Shown here in pieces: positions 25,512 to 34,511 of a stretch of DNA of 64,000 nucleotides. The notes under the pieces were generated by a model that saw only the letters and a list, made by a program, of their open reading frames with translations, made no database searches and was not told the DNA's origin. The position numbers were made by a program, and so were the translations under genes. Source of the DNA: Clostridia bacterium (GTDB lineage Bacteria > Bacillota > Clostridia > Oscillospirales > Acutalibacteraceae); assembly GCA_017399065.1 (NCBI GenBank), contig JAFQEL010000042.1:42867-106866 (forward strand). The letters run 5' to 3'. Every line of letters begins with the position of its first letter. Position 1 is the first letter of the stretch.

Positions 25512-26474
25512 TTATTCTTCCTCCTTGTCAAAATTGAGGCGTTCTTCCTCAACGACAAGCGGACGCTTCATAACACGGCGGTTGATATTCATAATATACT
25601 CACCAAGCAGTCCGATAAAGAAAAGCTGAATAGAGCTCATAAGGAATACGCCGATAAGAATCGGTGCTGTACCTGCAGGAAAATCATTCCAGTTAATAAG
25701 CTTCAGCACAAGGTAAACAAGTGCAATTATAAAACCTATAAATGAAAAAGCACCGCCTGCAAAAACAGCAAGTCTCAGACCTATCTTCGTATACGATGTG
25801 AACGAAAGCATAGCAGCATCGTAAAGGCTGTAGAAATTATTGTGTGTCTTTCCTGCTCTGCGCTGAGGCTGAGTGTACTCGATCTCCTTACGCTCGGGAC
25901 CAAGCTCGGCAACAATACCTCGTATAAACGGCTGAGGGTCATCAAGCTCACGCAGAGTTTTAACAAAGCTCTTATCGTAAAGACCGAAGCCCGTAAAGTG
26001 CTCAATCTGCTCAACGTCGCTCATCTTCTTGATAAGCTTATAGTAGACAGAACGCAATGCGTACATTATCTTGCTCTCTTTTGACTGAGTTTTGACACCG
26101 ATTACGACCTTGTAGCCGTTCTCCCACTCCTTGACAAATTCGGGAATAAGCTCAACAGGGTCCTGAAAATCAGCACAGATTGTAATACAGCAGTCACCGC
26201 TTGTGTTGATAATTCCGTAGTAAGGGCTGTTGAACTGACCGAAATTGCGACAATTGAAAATGGCTCTTACATTTTTATCTTCCTTACATATCTCACGGAT
26301 TATGGAGCGTGTGTTATCCTTTGACTTGTTGTCTATAAACAGTATCTCGTAATCGTACTGCGGCAGCTTTGTAACAAGCTCGTTTTTAACCGCCTCATAA
26401 ATAGGACGTGCATTTTCTTCTTCGTTATAGCACGGTATCATTACGGAAATCTTTTTTCTGTTTTCCATCTTCAT
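25512..26474 (-). CDS. Family 2 glycosyltransferase, membrane-anchored (GtrB/DPM1-like)
   Basis: A 320-residue GT2 enzyme that probably transfers a sugar to a polyprenyl phosphate on the cytoplasmic face. The GT-A domain has MIPCYNEEENARPIY (12-26), FIDNKSKDNT and the metal-binding CADFQDP, with acceptor-site residues further on. Two C-terminal membrane helices follow (about 232-258 and 268-292), then a basic tail. This is the layout of GtrB and ArnC-like polyprenyl-phosphate glycosyltransferases. It overlaps the SDR gene by 4 bases, so it likely uses the CDP- or dTDP-sugar made by the neighbours. Confidence 0.9.
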   Translation of the reverse strand: MKMENRKKISVMIPCYNEEENARPIYEAVKNELVTKLPQYDYEILFIDNKSKDNTRSIIREICKEDKNVRAIFNCRNFGQFNSPYYGIINTSGDCCITICADFQDPVELIPEFVKEWENGYKVVIGVKTQSKESKIMYALRSVYYKLIKKMSDVEQIEHFTGFGLYDKSFVKTLRELDDPQPFIRGIVAELGPERKEIEYTQPQRRAGKTHNNFYSLYDAAMLSFTSYTKIGLRLAVFAGGAFSFIGFIIALVYLVLKLINWNDFPAGTAPILIGVFLMSSIQLFFIGLLGEYIMNINRRVMKRPLVVEEERLNFDKEEE

Positions 26475-27385
26475 TCACTTCCTTTAAGCCATTCGACTGT
26501 TTTCTTTATTCCTTCCTTGTAGCTGACCTGCGGCACAAAGCCCGTATCAGCCGTCAAAGCGGAAATATCCGCACAAAGGTACATCACCTGTTTATCATTA
26601 TAAGGCAACGCACCGATTTTTATGTCGCTTTCAGTGTTCGATGCCTTGTGCATAAGCGTGATATATTCTTTAAGCGGTCTCGCTTCACCGCTGCCGAGTG
26701 TATAGACAGCGCCGTCCTTACCGCTTTTTGCCATAAGATAAAACGCCCTTGCCGCATCGTCACAGTAAAGAAAATCCCACATCTGCTCTGCAGGTGTAAA
26801 CTCTGCAACCTGACCGCTGAGCATTTTACGAAGACTCGATACAGTGATTGTGAAGCTGTTGTCGCCCACACCGTAAACGCTGAGAATACGTGCCCATATG
26901 TGCCTCATACCGTGCTTTACACAAGCAATACGCGAAAGCTGACCTGCGGCGAGTTTAGACGCACCGTAGGCATTTTCGGGGAAGCAGGGAGTCTGCGGAG
27001 AAATCTTACCGTCTGCCCTGCCGTACTCTGCCTGAGAGCCTGCACCGACAAAAACTTCACACCCTAAAGAATGAGCGAGCTCAACAGCATCAAGCGTATA
27101 GCCGATATTTTTACTCTGCACCCGGCTGTCGTTACGCTCGGCACCCGACGTGCCGCACCACGCAAAGTGGAAAAAAGCATTACAACCGCAGCCGATGCTC
27201 TGACCGACTGCGGTGATGTCTGAAATATCTGCGTGAACAATATGTACACGCTCGTGTTTAATAATGTTGTCAAGCTTATTTGAGTCGGGTCTGCATAAGG
27301 CATAGACCTCGTGACCCTCGCTGACAAGAAGCCTGATAAGTGCCGAAGCAATCATGCTGCTCGCACCTGTTACAACAGCTTTCAT
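26471..27385 (-). CDS. NAD(P)-dependent epimerase/dehydratase, possible CDP-4-keto-sugar reductase
   Basis: A 304-residue extended short-chain dehydrogenase. The N-terminal Rossmann turn is TGASSMIASAL (7-17), a variant of GxxGxxG. The catalytic pair is in YGASK, and the C-terminal sugar domain includes DFLYCDDAARAF. Its place directly after rfbH suggests it reduces the 4-keto group of a CDP-3,6-dideoxy-sugar, as RfbJ/RfbS do in abequose and paratose synthesis. That is inference from position; an epimerase or 4-reductase for another nucleotide sugar fits the sequence equally. Confidence 0.82.
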   Translation of the reverse strand: MKAVVTGASSMIASALIRLLVSEGHEVYALCRPDSNKLDNIIKHERVHIVHADISDITAVGQSIGCGCNAFFHFAWCGTSGAERNDSRVQSKNIGYTLDAVELAHSLGCEVFVGAGSQAEYGRADGKISPQTPCFPENAYGASKLAAGQLSRIACVKHGMRHIWARILSVYGVGDNSFTITVSSLRKMLSGQVAEFTPAEQMWDFLYCDDAARAFYLMAKSGKDGAVYTLGSGEARPLKEYITLMHKASNTESDIKIGALPYNDKQVMYLCADISALTADTGFVPQVSYKEGIKKTVEWLKGSE

Positions 27386-27400
27386 ACAGAAGAAATCTCC

Positions 27401-28732
27401 TTAAAGATTTACTGCCTCAATAATGGTCTTGGCCATATAGTCAATCATTTCATCCGTCATACCCGGATATACGCCGACCCAGAATGTATCTTCCATAATT
27501 CTGTCGGTATTTTTAAGCTCGCCTACTACGCGGTAGCCCTCGCCGCTTGCACGCATTTCATCAAAGCAGGGATGCTTGATGAGGTTACCTGCAAAGAGCA
27601 TACGGGTCTGCACACCCTTGCTCTCAATAAATGGAACAACCTTTTTGCGATCAACACCCTCCTTACAGGTGAGCAGGAAGCCGAACCAGCTCGGACGTGA
27701 ATTTTCGCAAGCCTCGGGAAGAATAAGCTTATCGGCAACACATTCAAGTGCCGCACGGAGTCTGTTGAAATTCTCGATTCTGCGTTCGACAAAGCTCGGG
27801 AATTTCTCAAGCTGAGCACAGCCGACAGCCGCCTGAAGATCGGTAGCCTTGAGGTTGTAGCCGAAATGAGAGTAGACATATTTATGGTCGTATCCGTAGG
27901 GAAGCTCGCCGTACTGACCGTCAAAACGGTGACCGCAGAGGTTATCCTGACCCGAAGCACATACACAGTCTCGACCCCAGTCACGCATTGAGTGCATAAC
28001 CTTGGAGAGAAGCGGATTATTTGTATATACTGCACCACCCTCGCCCATTGTCATATGGTGAGGCGGATAGAAGCTTGATGTGCCGAGGTCACCGAATGTG
28101 CCTGTAAAGCCCTCTTTACCGTCGAGAGTATACTTTGAGCCGAGAGCATCACAGTTATCTTCAATCAGCCACAGACCATGCTTGTCGCAGAACTCCTTGA
28201 CAGCCTTGATGTTAAACGGATTGCCGAGAGTATGAGCAATCATAACAGCCTTTGTTTTGTCGCTGAGTGCAGCCTCGAGCTGAGTGACATCGATATTATA
28301 CTGCTCGACAGTGACATCGACAAATACGGGCACCGCACCAAACTGAATAACAGGTGTAACCGTTGTCGGGAAGCCTGCTGCAACAGTGATAACCTCATCC
28401 CCTTTTCTGACAGCTCTGTCACCGAGGAGAGGAGAAGTAAGAGTCATAAACGCAAGCAGGTTTGCGCTCGAGCCTGAGTTTACAAGCACACAGAAACGTA
28501 CACCGAGATACTCGGCAAGCTGTTTTTCAAACTTTGCGGTATATCTGCCTGCAGTAAGCCAGAATTCAAGTGCCGAATCGACAAGGTTTACCATTTCGTT
28601 TTTATCGTAAACTCTTGAAGCGTAGGGAATACGCTGACCCTCTTCAAAGGGCTTTTTTATATTGTGATAGGTTTCGCAGTACTCTGCTACCGCCTGAAGC
28701 AATTCTTCTCTTGCCTGTCTTTCGTCTTTCAT
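27401..28732 (-). CDS. rfbH: CDP-4-keto-6-deoxyglucose 3-dehydrase RfbH (E1)
   Basis: A PMP- and [2Fe-2S]-dependent enzyme that removes the C3 hydroxyl of CDP-4-keto-6-deoxyglucose, the key step to 3,6-dideoxyhexoses; 443 residues. It has the aminotransferase fold, but the PLP lysine is replaced by His in YPPHHMTMGEGG (His226), as in authentic E1 enzymes. The iron-sulfur cysteines are visible as C194 in DNCDALG and C256-x-C258-x7-C266. Both features separate it from ordinary DegT aminotransferases. Its usual reductase partner (E3, RfbI/AscD) is not encoded in this window. Confidence 0.95.
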   Translation of the reverse strand: MKDERQAREELLQAVAEYCETYHNIKKPFEEGQRIPYASRVYDKNEMVNLVDSALEFWLTAGRYTAKFEKQLAEYLGVRFCVLVNSGSSANLLAFMTLTSPLLGDRAVRKGDEVITVAAGFPTTVTPVIQFGAVPVFVDVTVEQYNIDVTQLEAALSDKTKAVMIAHTLGNPFNIKAVKEFCDKHGLWLIEDNCDALGSKYTLDGKEGFTGTFGDLGTSSFYPPHHMTMGEGGAVYTNNPLLSKVMHSMRDWGRDCVCASGQDNLCGHRFDGQYGELPYGYDHKYVYSHFGYNLKATDLQAAVGCAQLEKFPSFVERRIENFNRLRAALECVADKLILPEACENSRPSWFGFLLTCKEGVDRKKVVPFIESKGVQTRMLFAGNLIKHPCFDEMRASGEGYRVVGELKNTDRIMEDTFWVGVYPGMTDEMIDYMAKTIIEAVNL

Positions 28733-28735
28733 AAT

Positions 28736-29794
28736 TCACTTAACCTTTGCAAAAAATTCGTTTATCTGCTCATCGAGCTTAGCGGGCACATCGCCGCCGG
28801 AAGCATATACTTTAGTCCACTCAACAGTTTTCTTTACAGCCTCGGGTGCTGACCAACCGGGTTCCCAACCGAATACAGCCTTAAGCTTATCACAGTCGAG
28901 CTTGAGGAAGTTTGCCTCGTGAGGTCCGTCCTTACTGAGCACCTCATAGGTTTGGCCGTTGCCCCAGCTTTCACAGAAGAGGGTTGCAAGCTGACCTGTA
29001 GTAAGGCAATCGCACTCATTCGGACCGACGTTATAGTAATCGGCAAGTGCGGGGTTTTCGTACTGTGCCGCAGCTATCATAAGGTAGGCATAGAGCGGGT
29101 CAAGCACGTGCTGATAAGGTCTGACCGAGTTGGGGTTACGCACGACAATAGGCTTTGAAGCAATGGCCGCACGCACACAGTCGGGAATAATGCGGTTATC
29201 GGCAAAGTCACCGCCGCCTATAACGTTACCTGCTCTTGCAGTAGAAACGGCTACACCGCCCTTATCGAAAAACGAGCGTTTATAGCTGTGTGTAACAAGC
29301 TCTGAACAGGATTTTGAGTTTGAGTACGGGTCATAACCGTCAAGCGGCTCATTCTCTTTAATCGGTCTTCCGCTCTCGTTGTTTTCGTAAACCTTGTCGG
29401 TCGTAACATTGAGCACAGATTTGACACTGTCGCTCAGACGAACACACTCAAGAATATTGACCGTACCCATAACGTTTGTTTCGTAGGTGTACTGCGGCTG
29501 CTCGTAGGAAGTAAGCACTATCGGCTGTGCAGCAAGATGGAAAACGATTTCGGGCTGAGCCTTATCGAAAGCCTCTTTGAGACTCGCAAAGTCACGCACA
29601 TCGCCTATAACCGATGTCATCTTATCCTCAAGGTCCGCAAGCTCAAAAAGATTGGGGTTGGTAGGCGGCACAAGCGAATAGCCCGTAAGCACCGCACCTG
29701 CGTTTACGAGTATGCGGCTCAGCCACGCACCCTTAAAGCCCGTATGACCAGTAAGGAACACACGCTTACCCTTATAGAAAGATAAATCGAACAT
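28736..29794 (-). CDS. rfbG: CDP-glucose 4,6-dehydratase
   Basis: An extended short-chain dehydrogenase of 352 residues that turns CDP-glucose into CDP-4-keto-6-deoxyglucose with bound NAD. The cofactor loop is TGHTGFKGAW (15-24). Active-site residues are in NVTTDKVYEN (Thr131, Asp133) and the YxxxK of PYSNSK (Tyr157, Lys161). HTGFKGAW and the GPHEANFLKLD segment near the end are typical of RfbG rather than RmlB. It lies 3 bases upstream of rfbH and downstream of rfbF. Confidence 0.95.
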   Translation of the reverse strand: MFDLSFYKGKRVFLTGHTGFKGAWLSRILVNAGAVLTGYSLVPPTNPNLFELADLEDKMTSVIGDVRDFASLKEAFDKAQPEIVFHLAAQPIVLTSYEQPQYTYETNVMGTVNILECVRLSDSVKSVLNVTTDKVYENNESGRPIKENEPLDGYDPYSNSKSCSELVTHSYKRSFFDKGGVAVSTARAGNVIGGGDFADNRIIPDCVRAAIASKPIVVRNPNSVRPYQHVLDPLYAYLMIAAAQYENPALADYYNVGPNECDCLTTGQLATLFCESWGNGQTYEVLSKDGPHEANFLKLDCDKLKAVFGWEPGWSAPEAVKKTVEWTKVYASGGDVPAKLDEQINEFFAKVK

Positions 29795-29825
29795 AGCTGT
29801 TCTCCTTAAACTTAAAAATCAAGTT

Positions 29826-30599
29826 TTACCAGCGCTTCCACGGCGCTGTACCGTCTGCCCACAGCTTTTCAAGAAGCTGTTTGTCACGCAGTGTATCCAT
29901 ACACTGCCAGAAGCCGTCGTGCTTGTAAGCACTGAGCTGACCGCTCTTTGCGGCTGTTTCAAGAGGATACTTTTCGAACACTGTTGAGTCACCCTCAATA
30001 AGGTCAAATATCTCGGGCTGAAGCACCATAAAGCCGCCGTTGATATAGCTGCCGTCCTGAGCTGTCTTCTCACGGAATTCACGCACTGCATCAGCTGAGT
30101 CAATATCGAGCACGCCGAAACGCTGGCTGACGAGAATAGCTGTAAGTGTAGCCATTCTGCCCTGCTCCTTATGGAATTTTACAAGCTCTGAAATATCGAC
30201 ATCGGACACACCGTCGCCGTATGTGAGCATAAAGGGCTCGTTACCGATATACTTCTGCACACGCTTAACTCTGCCGCCTGTCATTGTGTTGAGGCCTGTA
30301 TCGACAAGTGTAACCTTCCAGGGCTCGGAGAAATTGTTGTGAACTGTCATTTCACCGTCAGCAGTAAAATCGAAAGTGACATCACTGCGATGAAGGAAAT
30401 AATCGGCAAAAAACTCCTTGATAGAGTGCTGCATATAACCGCAGCAGATAATAAACTCATTATAGCCGTAGCTTGAGTACATTTTCATTATGTGCCAGAG
30501 AATGGGCATACCGCCGATCTCAATCATGGGCTTGGGTCTGAGATGGCTTTCTTCACTTATTCTTGTGCCGTAACCACCGGCGAGAATAACAACTTTCAT
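29826..30599 (-). CDS. rfbF: Glucose-1-phosphate cytidylyltransferase
   Basis: A nucleotidyltransferase of 257 residues that makes CDP-glucose from CTP and glucose 1-phosphate, the first step of CDP-deoxyhexose synthesis. The pyrophosphorylase signature is LAGGYGTRISEESHLRPKPM (6-25), followed by GGMPILWHIMKMY and the product-site segment TYGDGVSDVDI. These are characteristic of RfbF rather than RmlA. It is the first gene of the cluster, with its own promoter 35 bases upstream. Confidence 0.96.
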   Translation of the reverse strand: MKVVILAGGYGTRISEESHLRPKPMIEIGGMPILWHIMKMYSSYGYNEFIICCGYMQHSIKEFFADYFLHRSDVTFDFTADGEMTVHNNFSEPWKVTLVDTGLNTMTGGRVKRVQKYIGNEPFMLTYGDGVSDVDISELVKFHKEQGRMATLTAILVSQRFGVLDIDSADAVREFREKTAQDGSYINGGFMVLQPEIFDLIEGDSTVFEKYPLETAAKSGQLSAYKHDGFWQCMDTLRDKQLLEKLWADGTAPWKRW

Positions 30600-30633
30600 C
30601 AGAACACATCCGTTTCATTACTGAATTTTTTTT

Positions 30634-30662
30634 ATTATAGCATTTTAATTATTTAAACGCAA
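30634..30662 (-). promoter_or_regulatory. Promoter of rfbF sugar cluster
   Basis: Minus-strand TTGCGT (30657-30662), 17 bases, TATAAT (30634-30639), with an extended -10 TGC. Confidence 0.78.
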
Positions 30663-30682
30663 CCTAAATATATAAAATTTAA

Positions 30683-32800
30683 TTAAACGTCTTTGGGCAA
30701 AAAAAGCAAGATATCGCTTGTTCTTTCTTCTGCAACGTAAAGTCTGTGCGTAGCTTTACCGCTGAGCGTATAATCCGATTCTATTTTTGCCCATTCTTCA
30801 GGGAAAAACTCGTTGAGCTTTGCAACACCGTCGCTGTCGATTACAAACGGCTCATCGGGATGCTGATTGATAAACTCAATATAGGTGTGTGCGTCGTCAT
30901 AGTAAAACCAGTTTATCTGCTCGTATACGTTTTCTCTTGCGGGTACGCCAATAAGCTCCTGAACAAAAGCCGCATAGGTATGAAGCACATAAGGTGTTTT
31001 ACCGTCGCATTTCTCTTCAGTCCATTCGTTTATCTGTGCGGCAACCTCAGCAAAGCCGGTCTGTTCATAGCTGAAACGCGTATTAAATTTACTGTCTGCA
31101 TTGAAAACATTGCCCGTCATTGTAAATGCGGCACACAGAGCAACACCGATAACGACAAAGCAGACCGTATTCTTCATAAATGTCGAGACTCTGCCCGCAA
31201 AAGAAAATCCGGAACGCTCTGTATAATCAACTCCGGACATATTCCTGTCGGCAAGCAAAGAGCAAATCATAACGACCCAGGGAAGGAAGGTCATACAGTT
31301 TGTCGGAAAACTGCGACCCATAAAGTATGTAAAGCTGCCTATACCCGCAACGCTTGACATAAACAGTGCCGTTACGCTGTCTTTATCGCCGTTAAATTCT
31401 TCGCCCTTACGGCGTGCAAAGGCAAGATAAGGTACACTTGAATAAAGGCCGTAAGCGAGTGCAAAGACAACAACTATCCATACACCGGGTTTGAGCGGCA
31501 GCATATAAAAGCCCGCACCGGAGAATGCAACTATACCGAAAAGTATATCATCCTTATTGAGCAGTACGCCTGCTCTTAAATATGTAATTACCTCAACGAT
31601 TACGACGAAAAGTACAACCGATATCACGCTTGACAAAACCGCAAAAGCAATTCGCTTGAGCAAAGTTTTATCGCTAAGCCCGCAGTAAAGAGCCTTGTCC
31701 AAAATCAGAAAACCTGCCCAGATAACAGCGGCAACAAACCCGGATTCCGTATTCCACACTATTGCCAGAGCGCAGAGCACCGTACCGACAGCCATCAGCA
31801 AACGGTGATGCTTTTTAAGCGTACAATAAACAGCGATAAGACCCATCACAAGAAAAACAAACAGTGCTCTTGTGGGATAGTACTGGAAATAAAGCTCTGT
31901 ATTGCCGAGATAAGCAAGAGGTCCGAGCGTAAAAAAGCCTGCGGCACAGATTACGCCGAGAAGCTTATTCTTAAAAAAGCGATAGCAGAAGCCGACCACA
32001 CACGCCGCCATTACGGTAAAAACCAGCGACATATACAGAGACAGCGACTGCTGATTCACACCGCCGAAAAGTTTCAGCACGGGTACTACAAGATAAGGAT
32101 AAAAACCGTAAAGCTCATTGAAGCCGTCACCGAGCGTCAGACCGGAGCCGACCTTATATACGGGATTCCACCACGCCGAATAATGGTGAAGATTGTACGA
32201 TGAGTAGGAAAGCATATAGTCATATTTGCCGACCGCATACATAACGAGTATAAGAAAAGCTGTGCCGAGAATTACGGCGGCAATCTCGTTAGCCGACTTA
32301 AAAAGGTTACGTCGGTAAGCAAAGCACACGGCAAAAGCAAAAGCGGCACAAATAAGTGCGAGAAAAAATTTATTGCGGCCGAAAAGGAATCTGTCAGCAT
32401 AATACGGGTGCAGATAAAATGCGGCAAGCATAGCCATACCGAATGCAAAAACAAACGCAGACCATAAAAAATCCGTAGCCTCACAAAAGCCGATACGCAG
32501 CTTTGAGCCATCGGAAAACAGCTTTCTGAACAAATGAATAAAAGCCGTACAGAGAAGTGGAAAAATCACCGCAAACGCCGCATAGCCGATGATATCACGC
32601 TCCGGAAGACAATCCTTAAGCACACTCGGCAGAAGTGAACCCTGAAAAGCACTGAGATCGGCGTTAACAGGTAATATTATAATCAGAAAAGCTGTCGCAG
32701 AAGCAACGGCAAGTGAAAGCAAAGCTGACACCTGCCTGACAAAACGCAACTTGATTTTTGACAGGTCAGCCGTAACGGCACCTGTATTTCTCGATATCAT
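30683..32800 (-). CDS. Large polytopic membrane protein of unknown function
   Basis: A 705-residue protein with about 13-14 hydrophobic helices over residues 20-560 and a soluble C-terminal domain (about 575-705). I do not recognise the family. The overall shape, with long helical bundles, aromatic-rich loops (GRNKFFLALI, YSSYNLHHYSAWW) and an extracytoplasmic tail domain, resembles GT-C-type glycosyltransferases that use lipid-linked donors, but I see no certain DxD or ExD motif. It has a strong separate promoter and lies upstream of the CDP-sugar genes, so a role in surface polysaccharide assembly is plausible. Confidence 0.75.
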   Translation of the reverse strand: MISRNTGAVTADLSKIKLRFVRQVSALLSLAVASATAFLIIILPVNADLSAFQGSLLPSVLKDCLPERDIIGYAAFAVIFPLLCTAFIHLFRKLFSDGSKLRIGFCEATDFLWSAFVFAFGMAMLAAFYLHPYYADRFLFGRNKFFLALICAAFAFAVCFAYRRNLFKSANEIAAVILGTAFLILVMYAVGKYDYMLSYSSYNLHHYSAWWNPVYKVGSGLTLGDGFNELYGFYPYLVVPVLKLFGGVNQQSLSLYMSLVFTVMAACVVGFCYRFFKNKLLGVICAAGFFTLGPLAYLGNTELYFQYYPTRALFVFLVMGLIAVYCTLKKHHRLLMAVGTVLCALAIVWNTESGFVAAVIWAGFLILDKALYCGLSDKTLLKRIAFAVLSSVISVVLFVVIVEVITYLRAGVLLNKDDILFGIVAFSGAGFYMLPLKPGVWIVVVFALAYGLYSSVPYLAFARRKGEEFNGDKDSVTALFMSSVAGIGSFTYFMGRSFPTNCMTFLPWVVMICSLLADRNMSGVDYTERSGFSFAGRVSTFMKNTVCFVVIGVALCAAFTMTGNVFNADSKFNTRFSYEQTGFAEVAAQINEWTEEKCDGKTPYVLHTYAAFVQELIGVPARENVYEQINWFYYDDAHTYIEFINQHPDEPFVIDSDGVAKLNEFFPEEWAKIESDYTLSGKATHRLYVAEERTSDILLFLPKDV

Positions 32801-32838
32801 TTATGACACCTCGTTAATAGCTTTATAAAATCATTTGA

Positions 32839-32867
32839 ATTTTAACATTTAATATAAAAAATGTCAA
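32839..32867 (-). promoter_or_regulatory. Promoter of the 705-residue membrane protein gene
   Basis: Minus-strand TTGACA (32862-32867), 17 bases, TAAAAT (32839-32844) with extended -10 TGT: close to consensus. Confidence 0.82.
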
Positions 32868-32896
32868 ATAAACACAGCTGTTTACCGATTTGTAAT

Positions 32897-32997
32897 AATT
32901 TGTTACTGAATTGAAACAAAAAGCGTAAACAAGTAACAAAAATGTAGCCTTTTGTAACCTATTTGTGGTAACTTTTCAGAGCTGATAAGCCTATAAT
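32897..32997 (+). promoter_or_regulatory. Putative promoter with repeated GTAAC boxes
   Basis: TATAAT at 32992-32997 with a poor -35. Upstream there is an inverted repeat GTAACAAAA (32933-32941) / TTTTGTAAC (32950-32958), plus TTTGTTAC near 32899 and GGTAAC at 32967-32972. The clustered half-sites suggest binding of an activator or repressor that compensates for the weak -35. Confidence 0.5.
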
Positions 32998-33024
32998 GTT
33001 TACAAAGGAAGGAGAGATGTTTTT

Positions 33025-33150
33025 ATGAAAAAGTACATTTCACAGAATAAAGCTACGGTTTTTTCCTTAGGCTTCGCAGGTGCGTTTATGAGCATCATAA
33101 CAGTGGCGGCACTGATATTCAGTGAAATTTCACCTACTGCAATATTCTGA
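33025..33150 (+). CDS. Small membrane peptide, 41 residues
   Basis: A short gene with a strong ribosome site (GGAAGGAG, 10 bases before ATG). The peptide starts with a basic tail (MKKYISQNKATVF), followed by one hydrophobic helix (about 14-34, SLGFAGAFMSIITVAALIF) and a short polar end. It lies between a TATAAT box with upstream repeats and a perfect terminator, so it is probably a real monocistronic unit. I do not recognise the family. It could be a regulatory membrane peptide, a toxin of the type I kind or a simple single-helix protein; nothing here decides between them. Confidence 0.6.
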   Translation: MKKYISQNKATVFSLGFAGAFMSIITVAALIFSEISPTAIF

Positions 33151-33157
33151 CAAAATA

Positions 33158-33198
33158 AAAAATCAGTGATCATCCCAAGCGGATTTTCACTGATTTTT
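33158..33198. terminator. Bidirectional terminator
   Basis: Stem AAAAATCAGTGA (33158-33169) / TCACTGATTTTT (33187-33198), between the 41-residue gene (plus) and the DUF6472-like gene (minus). Confidence 0.88.
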
Positions 33199-33207
33199 TG
33201 CTTTATA

Positions 33208-33375
33208 CTAATTCTGTTTTCTGACTATCGCATATTCATCGTTGATCACAAAATAAGGACAGCTTCTCATACCGCCGCCTATATACCTCTCGGTATCGTC
33301 CATATCCATATCAACTATGCATTCACACTCGCCTGTATCCTCATTATACTCATAATTAAGGCAATCCTCACACAT
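33208..33375 (-). CDS. Small cysteine-rich protein, DUF6472-like
   Basis: A 55-residue protein common in Clostridia under a domain-of-unknown-function name (DUF6472 by my recollection). It shows the family pattern CEDCLNY near the start, CEC, an acidic run (DMDMDDTE), CPYF and the ending DEYAIVRKQN. The cysteines could bind a metal such as zinc. The ribosome site AAAAGGAGG precedes a GTG at 33381 and the ATG at 33375; either could start the protein, and I show the ATG. Its function is unknown. Confidence 0.78.
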   Translation of the reverse strand: MCEDCLNYEYNEDTGECECIVDMDMDDTERYIGGGMRSCPYFVINDEYAIVRKQN

Positions 33376-33497
33376 CTTCACGCTACACGCCTCCTTTTAC
33401 AGATAATAAGTATAGCACACACAAAAGAAAAGGTCAAATTTTCAACTATACATTTTGCACAAATCGTGAACAAAATCTTAAAGAATGTACATAAGGA

Positions 33498-33526
33498 TTG
33501 ACGAAAACAAAAGAAAGTAGTATAGT
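33498..33526 (+). promoter_or_regulatory. Promoter of rmlACD genes
   Basis: TTGACG (33498-33503), 17 bases, TATAGT (33521-33526), 50 bases before the rmlA start. Confidence 0.8.
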
Positions 33527-33575
33527 AGGGTAAATCAAACCTCTTTTTACTACATCCGAAAGGAACGTGAAACAA

Positions 33576-34511
33576 TTGAAAGGCATTGTCCTTGCAGGCG
33601 GTTCCGGTACCCGACTTTACCCGCTCACTATGGTTACAAGTAAACAGCTTCTTCCTGTTTACGACAAGCCCATGATATATTATCCGCTTTCAACTCTTAT
33701 GCTCGCAGGCATCCGCGAGATACTTATTATCTCAACTCCTGCGGACACACCCAAATTCGAAGCACTTATGGGTGACGGCTCAAAATTCGGTCTTCACCTC
33801 TCCTACGCAGTCCAGGAAAAGCCCGAGGGTCTTGCTCAGGCATTCATTATTGCCGAAGACTTTATCGGCGACGATGACGTCGCAATGGTACTCGGTGACA
33901 ATATTTTCTACGGCAACGGTCTCGGCTCACTGCTCCGCAGTGCCGCCGCAAACAACAAGCGTGCCACGATTTTCGGCTACTACGTCGAAAACCCCAACTC
34001 TTTCGGCGTTGTCGAGTTTGACGAAAACAGCAAGCCCGTTTCAATCGAAGAAAAGCCGGAGCATCCTAAATCAAACTATGCTGTAACGGGTCTTTACTTC
34101 TACGACAACCGTGTTGTCGAATACGCAAAATCACTCAAGCCCTCCAAAAGAGGCGAGCTTGAAATTACGGATATCAACCGCATTTACCTCGAAAACGGTG
34201 AGCTTGACGTAAAGCTTATGGGTAGAGGCTTTGCCTGGCTTGATACCGGTACGGTAGATTCTCTCATCGAGGCTTCCAACTTCATCCGAAGCATTGAAAA
34301 GCTTCAGGGCATCCAGATTTCCGCACTTGAAGAAATTGCCTACAATATGCGCTGGATTTCCAAGAAACAGCTTCTCGAATCCGTTGAAAAATACGGCAAA
34401 TCACCCTACGGTCAGCATCTTCTCAGAGTTGCCGAGGGTAAGATACTTTACTCAAAATCAAACGAAAGACCTATCTGGGGCAGAGGAGAGAACTTATATG
34501 ACTCAGAGTAA
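33576..34511 (+). CDS. rfbA: Glucose-1-phosphate thymidylyltransferase
   Basis: RmlA/RfbA makes dTDP-glucose from dTTP and glucose 1-phosphate, the first step of dTDP-rhamnose synthesis. The signature [13 protein letters not shown] opens the protein, with [17 protein letters not shown] and the Mg-binding LGDNIFYG and WLDTGT motifs. I favour the TTG at 33576, which gives the usual [11 protein letters not shown] start 10 bases after AAAGGAA; a GTG at 33567 would add three residues but lies almost on the ribosome site. It is the first gene of the rml group and overlaps rfbC. Confidence 0.95.
   Translation: MKGIVLAGGSGTRLYPLTMVTSKQLLPVYDKPMIYYPLSTLMLAGIREILIISTPADTPKFEALMGDGSKFGLHLSYAVQEKPEGLAQAFIIAEDFIGDDDVAMVLGDNIFYGNGLGSLLRSAAANNKRATIFGYYVENPNSFGVVEFDENSKPVSIEEKPEHPKSNYAVTGLYFYDNRVVEYAKSLKPSKRGELEITDINRIYLENGELDVKLMGRGFAWLDTGTVDSLIEASNFIRSIEKLQGIQISALEEIAYNMRWISKKQLLESVEKYGKSPYGQHLLRVAEGKILYSKSNERPIWGRGENLYDSE

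Noticed and set aside
34294..34497. 68-residue N-terminal extension of RfbC
   Set aside because: It is an out-of-frame reading of rfbA, and a good ribosome site precedes the ATG at 34498.
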